Assembly: GCA_949752735.1 (NCBI GenBank)
Contig: OX457039.1
Coordinates: 31,256,813 to 31,320,812, forward strand
Direction of reading: 5' to 3'
DNA length: 64,000 nucleotides
From: Lumbricus terrestris
Lineage: Eukaryota > Annelida > Clitellata > Crassiclitellata > Lumbricidae
The notes under the pieces are model-generated. The model was not told where the DNA came from and searched no databases. It worked only from the letters and a program-made list of their open reading frames with translations. This document shows positions 58,703 through 64,000 of the stretch, one piece after another (the stretch's first letter is position 1; every line of letters starts with the position of its first letter). The translations under genes and the position numbers were made by a program.

Positions 58703-59276
58703 GGCTGTCTCCATGCATGTCTCTATGTCTCCATACATATGTCTCTATGTCTCCATTCATGTCTCTATGTCTCCATTCATATGTCTCTATGTCTCCATTC
58801 ATGTCTCTATGTCTCCATACATATGTCTCTATGTTTCCATACATGTCTCTATGTCTCCATACATATGTCTCTATGTCTCCATACATATGTCTCTTTGTCT
58901 CCATTCATATATGTCTCTATGTCTTCATACATATGTCTCTATGTCTCCATTCATGTCTCTATGTCTCCGTACATGGCTCTATGTCTCCATTCATTTGTCT
59001 CTATGTCTCCATACATATGTCTCTATGTCTCCATTCATGTCTCTATGTTTCCATTCATGTCTCTATGTCTCCATGCATGTCTATATGTCTCCATGCATGT
59101 CTATATGTCTCAACTCATGTCTCTATGTCTCCATTCATGTCTCTATGTTTCCATTCATGTCTCTATGTCTCCATTCATGTCTCTATGTTTCCATTCATGT
59201 CTCCATGTCTCCATTCATATGTCTCTATGTCTCCATACATATGTCTCTATATCTCCATTCATATGTCTCTATGTCC
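58703..59276. repeat. 20-22-bp minisatellite (CTCTATGTCTCCAT units)
   Basis: About 27 copies of TCTCTATGTCTCCATNCATG, alternating 20- and 22-bp forms (CATTCATG versus CATACATATG). Since neither length is a multiple of three and the unit lacks stops, all three plus-strand frames stay open and give false proteins of 240-340 codons. Confidence 0.93.
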
Positions 59277-61439
59277 CACTGCAGCCTGTCCTTTGTCTCT
59301 GTCGCTGTCCTTTCTTTTCTCTGTCTTACTCTGCATGCATGCTTGGTGAGTTTACGTGTATGCGACGTTCTAAAGCGTACATTTGTTTGTTTGGTGAGTT
59401 GGCCTGTCGGTCGTGTATCTGTATGCCCATGAAGACAGGCCTTCGTGGTATATTCTTTGTCTACGTCTTTTCATCCCACTGAGCGTGAAATGTGTCGCAG
59501 CTTATACAATGTATAAGGTGAACCGCGCAATGTTTTCTTTAATTCGTGTAACACGATTGAACTTAGGCCCCTATAGACAATCAGTTGACTTAAGTTCTTT
59601 CTCCCTGAATTTTACCAAAGCCCCAACGAAAACCCAAACCCAAACTCTGTAACCCACGCGTTCAATTTTGAATACGTTTCGTTAAGCGAAAGTTTTGGTT
59701 GTCCTGCCAGAAAGGCTTAGTCAAGGGGTAATTCGTTGCCACAGGCATAACGTCCCCTCTCTGCATGCATATGACGCACAGCTGCAGTTGGATGTTACTG
59801 CAGCAGCAGGGTAGGAGGGTTATCTCTCCGACCCCGTGCTTGAGTGACATCCGTCTGAATGGACGATGGATGAGAGGTCGGCTTCGCATTGCCATCACTG
59901 CAAATGATGCTCTTCATGCTGCTGCTGCTGATGATGGTGGCGGTGGTGGTGATGGTGTTGGTGGCGGTGGTTACTGCAGCACACACAGAGAGACAGAGAG
60001 AGAGACAGAGAGAGACATAGACAGAGACAGAGAGAGACAGACAGACAGGCAGAGACAGAAAGAAACAGAGAGAGACAGAGAGACAGATGAGACAGAGACA
60101 GACAGAGACAGACATAGACAGAGATAGACAGAGAGACAGAGGGACAGACAGAGAGAGACAGGCAGACGGAGAGAGACAGAGATAGAGACAGACAGAGACA
60201 GAGATAGACAGAGAGACAGAGAGAGACGGCTGTTGCATGGGGTGCATGGAAATATATGCCGCATTCATCTTCTTCCAAATATCCGTAAATCTCCGGCAAA
60301 TGGATGTCGGTGTTAGCAGGCGACACTATCTTCATCTATTACCTATTCAACAATTTCCACAGACGCACGCACGCACGCACACACGCACACACGCGCGCAC
60401 GTACAAAAACAACCGAGGCCCGTATTATATAGACGTTATCTTTAATATGTATGCAAATGCTCGTTATGCTGCTAAGCATGGCCTACATAATATGACATTC
60501 ATATCGTCATGTATTATATAGATGTATACGTGATATGTGGCAAGCGTGTATATATAGCATATATGAGAGGACTTTAGAAACGTTTTACTTCTGCGAATCT
60601 GATGTATTTATCTTGTCTAATTGATTGATTGTGGTATAAATAGGCAATACTCTGAAGCTGCACTGCTTATATGCTATAGGCCTACTCAGCATAAAATTTT
60701 GTGTCGCTTGTTCATATATGATCAATGTTGCCTCAAAAGTTATTGTTGCAACGTTTGAAAGTATACGCGTATACGAGCGATATATGTGATATTTCATCCA
60801 TCTATCGGTGCTGCATATGCCTGAGAATGTTAAGTTACAAGTTGTGAATGCTGCACTGTATGGGTCTTGTATAATATACATGTGCATGTATAATTGTAGG
60901 CCCTATATGCTGCATGAGTTTATTTTTTATGCATGTATGTGACTATAATTATTATGAGTGGGTCGACAAACAACTAAAGCCTAAGTTGCCTGTCGACTCA
61001 CTACAAAAACGTTTACGACAAAGTGTATAATTATGCTTAATGTCGGTTATAGGCTTATCACTTCAAGCTAAAAATTTGAATTCTGTATTTCGCCGTCTCT
61101 CCATTCATGCACGATCAATCTCTACTTCTCCGTCGTTAAAGTGGTGGCGGTGATGGTTGTGATGATGCTGCTGATGCTGCTGCTGCTGATGTTGATGATA
61201 ATGATGATTATGACGATGATAATGATCACGTCGAATTGCCTTTAGGACTGTAAAATTTCATTTCGAAATTCTTACTTCTGGCCAAGATATTGGCAAAAAC
61301 CCTAGAGGGTCTTTTTTGGCGCACCCTGTATATGTTCTAAAATTAAACGCGTCAGACCTAATAAAGTTTTCCACAGTTTAATCGGCGTGCATGAACTTAA
61401 CGTCAAATTATCATTTGTTTTCCGTTAGTTATAGTTGTT
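59277..61439. other. Noncoding stretch with simple repeats
   Basis: Contains GGT/GGC triplets (59935-59970), the GACA array (59983-60227), an ACGC/ACAC run (60361-60402) and GATGCTGCT-type triplets (61160-61220). No gene seen. Confidence 0.6.
59983..60227. repeat. (GACAGA)n/(GAGACA)n microsatellite
   Basis: About 245 bp of interspersed GACAGA, GAGA and GATAGA units. Open frames on both strands (Ser/Leu/Cys- or Arg/Glu/Thr-rich) are repeat artefacts. Confidence 0.95.
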
Positions 61440-61690
61440 TGTTGTTGGGGGTTGGGGGTGTAATGGTGGCGTCGTTGCCTTGAAGACGGAAGGTTCGAGG
61501 TTCGAATCCAAGTCGCCGCGTAGGGACCCTGAGCAAACCCTTCACTCGCAATTGCTTGGTCGCTTCGGCGTGAAACTCCGATGCAGTGTCCGCGCTGTAG
61601 TCCGGAGCGCCTCTGAGTAGCGAGCTTGAAGGGGCGCTATAGAAATGAATAAATAAATAAATGGGCAAATAAATAAAATAAATAAATGAT
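61440..61690 (+). mobile_element. tRNA-type SINE
   Basis: GGTTCGAATCC at 61499-61509 is a perfect RNA polymerase III B box. Upstream, TGGTGGCGTCGTTGCC is a poor A box. The body ends GGGGCGCTATAGAAATG and then AATAAATA repeats, the tail form of many tRNA-derived SINEs mobilised by LINEs. A relic of the same family is near 42340. Confidence 0.75.
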
Positions 61691-61916
61691 ACTTGATATT
61701 TTGTCAATGAATGAGCGTGGACTTCGATATTATTGTGTGTTGAAATAATTATCATGTTTTAACAACAGTTTGCCTAAACTTGAACTGAACAGGCCTACAG
61801 AATAAACATAAAAGGACAAGTTTACTTTTCTCACGTGGAACACTGGGCATGACTTACTGGTTGCTTTCTAAGCACGTGAATTTGTAATAATTATAAGCTA
61901 TATGAGTGAATTCCGA

Positions 61917-62023
61917 ATGAATGAATGAATGAACGAACGAATGAATGAACGAACGAATGAATGAATGAATGAATGAATGAATGAATGAACGAATGAATGA
62001 ATTAATGAACGAATGAATGAATG
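61917..62023. repeat. (GAAT)n/(GAAC)n microsatellite
   Basis: About 107 bp of GAAT with regular GAAC variants, alternating in blocks. Confidence 0.95.
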
Positions 62024-64000
62024 GCTAGTAATCTTAATTTCGACTCCAACTAATGATGATTGGTGGAACCGTGGAACTCAGGCGTTCGCGCTTTTCAACG
62101 AACATTCTCAACGATGTGTAGATCAGCCCAATATTGCAGGCGAGTGCTCAATAACCACTGACAGCATTTTTGAGAGTCCTTGAATAACTGCTATGATGCG
62201 AGCAATAAAAACGAGTCCGTATTTTGTCGTAAACAGTGTAATCCATAGACCTATATAACTATAGCTGCACATATTTAACATAAATAAATCTTATGAAACA
62301 CGAGACTCAAAATATAACTCATTTAATGACATGCTATTCAGAAAATTTCTTTATGCTCAACGGATATCAGACACAGTAAACTAAAAATTGCAAACATTGG
62401 ATATATGCCATAGAAATTTTACAATTTTTCGCCACACAGATGACTAGATTTTGACAGAAAAATTTGCACACGAATAGAAATTCACCGACTAGAATTTTAC
62501 TCACTATTTACAGTAGACCAATATAACTAAAAATCTTTGAATTTAGGCGTATACACCAGAAGTAATTTAACTTGGACCTCCGTTTTCAAAGAAGTATATA
62601 TAGGGCCTACAGCGAATACATCTGAAATATTTCGACAGTTTGAGTATCGTACACACATGATGATATCATTGATATGGCTGATTAGTGAGTCAATTGGAGT
62701 ATTATAATTTCTACATTTCTTCAGCAGCCTTAGATCTAGCCTGCATCTATAGACTCTTTGCCATAAGCTTACTCAACAAACCACGAGGGCTGGCTATTAG
62801 ACCTATCACGCACTGATGGCAGTAACCTACTGTGTTATGTTGCAATGTTCATATTATTGCCATCATTGCTAAATATTGTTTATTAACTGCTTATTAAACA
62901 GCCGTTTCAATAAAACTATCATTTCAGCAAAATATTCAAAATAAACTCGTTGCTTAAAATCTTCACTGCCTTTGTCAGATTTTATGCTTTCGACAAAATT
63001 TCATTGCGATCCTCCCGCTATTGACTTTAAATTCTAGTGCGCCATTGGCAGGCTATTAGCCTATAGGCTACTCTAAAGTCAAGCGAGTCTAGTGAATCTT
63101 GTAACTTTCACTTATTACTATTCTAATATTCTAAGTAAAACAAAACAAAACCCATTCATCACAAGAAAACATTGACCGGTTCGCTTAAAGTTATTATAGC
63201 GCTCCATAAAGATTCGACAACGGTTCTATACAAATAGATATGAATGCTATACAATTCAGACATGAGCACATCGAAATAATTATGGGTAGGCTACATGTAA
63301 ATGAAACACACAAATAAATCCTATGTGAATAGAATCAAATTCAAAATCAAATGGCTAAAACAATTTCGTTTGTTCAAATTGATTGAATATAATTTTATAG
63401 ATTGCGGATTTGTAGGCCTACATTTTTTAAGCTGCTAATTAACCTGAATAGAAATATAATATTGGCGCACAATAAAAAAAACGCGCGTCCATGCAGGACC
63501 ATGCTTGTAGTTATACAACTAGGCGTAGGCGTACATGTATTATTATATATCATAGATCAATGTACGTGAAGCTCTGACTGAGATTATTGTTTGGTCTCAT
63601 TTTGTCGTCCGTCCTCTGATCGCAAGATAAAGCTGATAAGAATCTCAACATGACTCTGCATCTTGCATGCCTTCACTCTTCAGATCTGTGCCACATGTCG
63701 GTTAGTAAACGCACCTACAGATGGGGTTGTGGATGCGCTGGTCAACTGATGTCAAATGTCTAAGTCTATATATGGCCCGAATGGCATCATGGCTTAGCAA
63801 TATGATCAATTGTGCGCAAAGTCTCAAAACGCATGGGCTGGTGATGATGATGAAATCCTATCAAAGAACTTTCCCAATATTTCGAATATTTTCAATGTAG
63901 CAATGTATTTGATATTTTGTCCCAAATGTTCCCACAGTGGCACAGACGACTTATGATTGGACAGGACCCAATTTGGAGATCATCAGCTGACCAGGGGTCA
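62024..64000. other. A/T-rich noncoding stretch
   Basis: No ORF above 60 codons, no RNA gene and no repeat family recognised to the window end. Confidence 0.6.

Noticed and set aside
58469..59482. 337-codon plus-strand ORF and overlapping 274- and 243-codon ORFs
   Set aside because: Open only because the 20-22-bp minisatellite has no stop in any plus-strand frame; the translation is a repeat of CLHSCLYVSIH-like words.
59795..60335. Ser/Leu/Cys-rich minus-strand ORFs up to 157 codons
   Set aside because: Translations of the GACAGA-type microsatellite.
61499..61509. Possible tRNA gene (perfect B box)
   Set aside because: No cloverleaf or good A box; the tail structure identifies a SINE.
61917..62023. 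Regular spaced repeats resembling a CRISPR array
   Set aside because: A 4-bp microsatellite with no spacers, in a eukaryotic genome.

Overview
The window is eukaryotic nuclear DNA: split genes with GT/AG introns, microsatellites, MITEs, a tRNA-type SINE, LINE tails and two LTR retrotransposons. It suggests a marine invertebrate deuterostome (echinoderm-like), because one retroelement has the Gmr1-type gene order and SCAN-like gag known mainly from deuterostomes. The species cannot be fixed from sequence alone. Words built on TAGGCCTA are very frequent in noncoding DNA.

Region 1 to ~26.04 kb, + strand: the N-terminal part of a supervillin (SVIL)-like gene. I could chain nine coding pieces by splice sites and intron phase: 1-4578 (open at the window edge), 5099-6103, 6654-6961, 7806-7937, 18421-18612, 19514-20974, 21179-21302, 24752-24938 and a candidate short last exon 25804-25844 with a poly(A) signal at 26035. 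The chain is in frame throughout, about 2,675 residues. It is mostly low-complexity S/T/P/Q-rich sequence. The last confident exons carry the conserved supervillin block that ends in RYQTQPVT..EVEQ. No gelsolin-like repeats or villin headpiece occur in the window. The intron 7938-18420 is about 515 bp of original sequence plus a ~10 kb LTR element.

Element 1 (8002-17969) is a gag-only LTR retrotransposon. Its two 2,454-bp LTRs look identical, and the 5' LTR contains the first ~246 codons of gag, so the primer-binding site lies inside the gag reading frame. It has no pol; the 2.7 kb after gag is noncoding.

Region 26-39 kb: intergenic or intronic repeats, then a 2,171-codon uninterrupted gene (32019-38534, +). 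It encodes a DEAH-box helicase with RNA-binding-like modules and a C-terminal RING-IBR-RING ubiquitin-ligase domain, the architecture of the plant DEAH11/DEAH12 proteins.

Region 39-64 kb: repeat-rich DNA with no confident host gene. It contains nested hAT-type MITEs (39.3-39.9 kb), a LINE tail (42.9-43.7 kb), a nearly intact Gmr1-like Ty3/gypsy element (43744-51058; gag, then protease, integrase, RT and RNase H, with integrase before RT), a T-rich ~30-bp minisatellite, a (CATA)n array, a 20-22-bp minisatellite, a GACA-type array, a tRNA-type SINE and a (GAAT)n array.

How the parts work together: the two host genes are functionally unrelated as far as I can see (actin/membrane scaffold versus RNA helicase-ubiquitin ligase). 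The retroelements are insertions. Element 1 lies in the sense direction inside the supervillin gene and could affect its splicing or polyadenylation.
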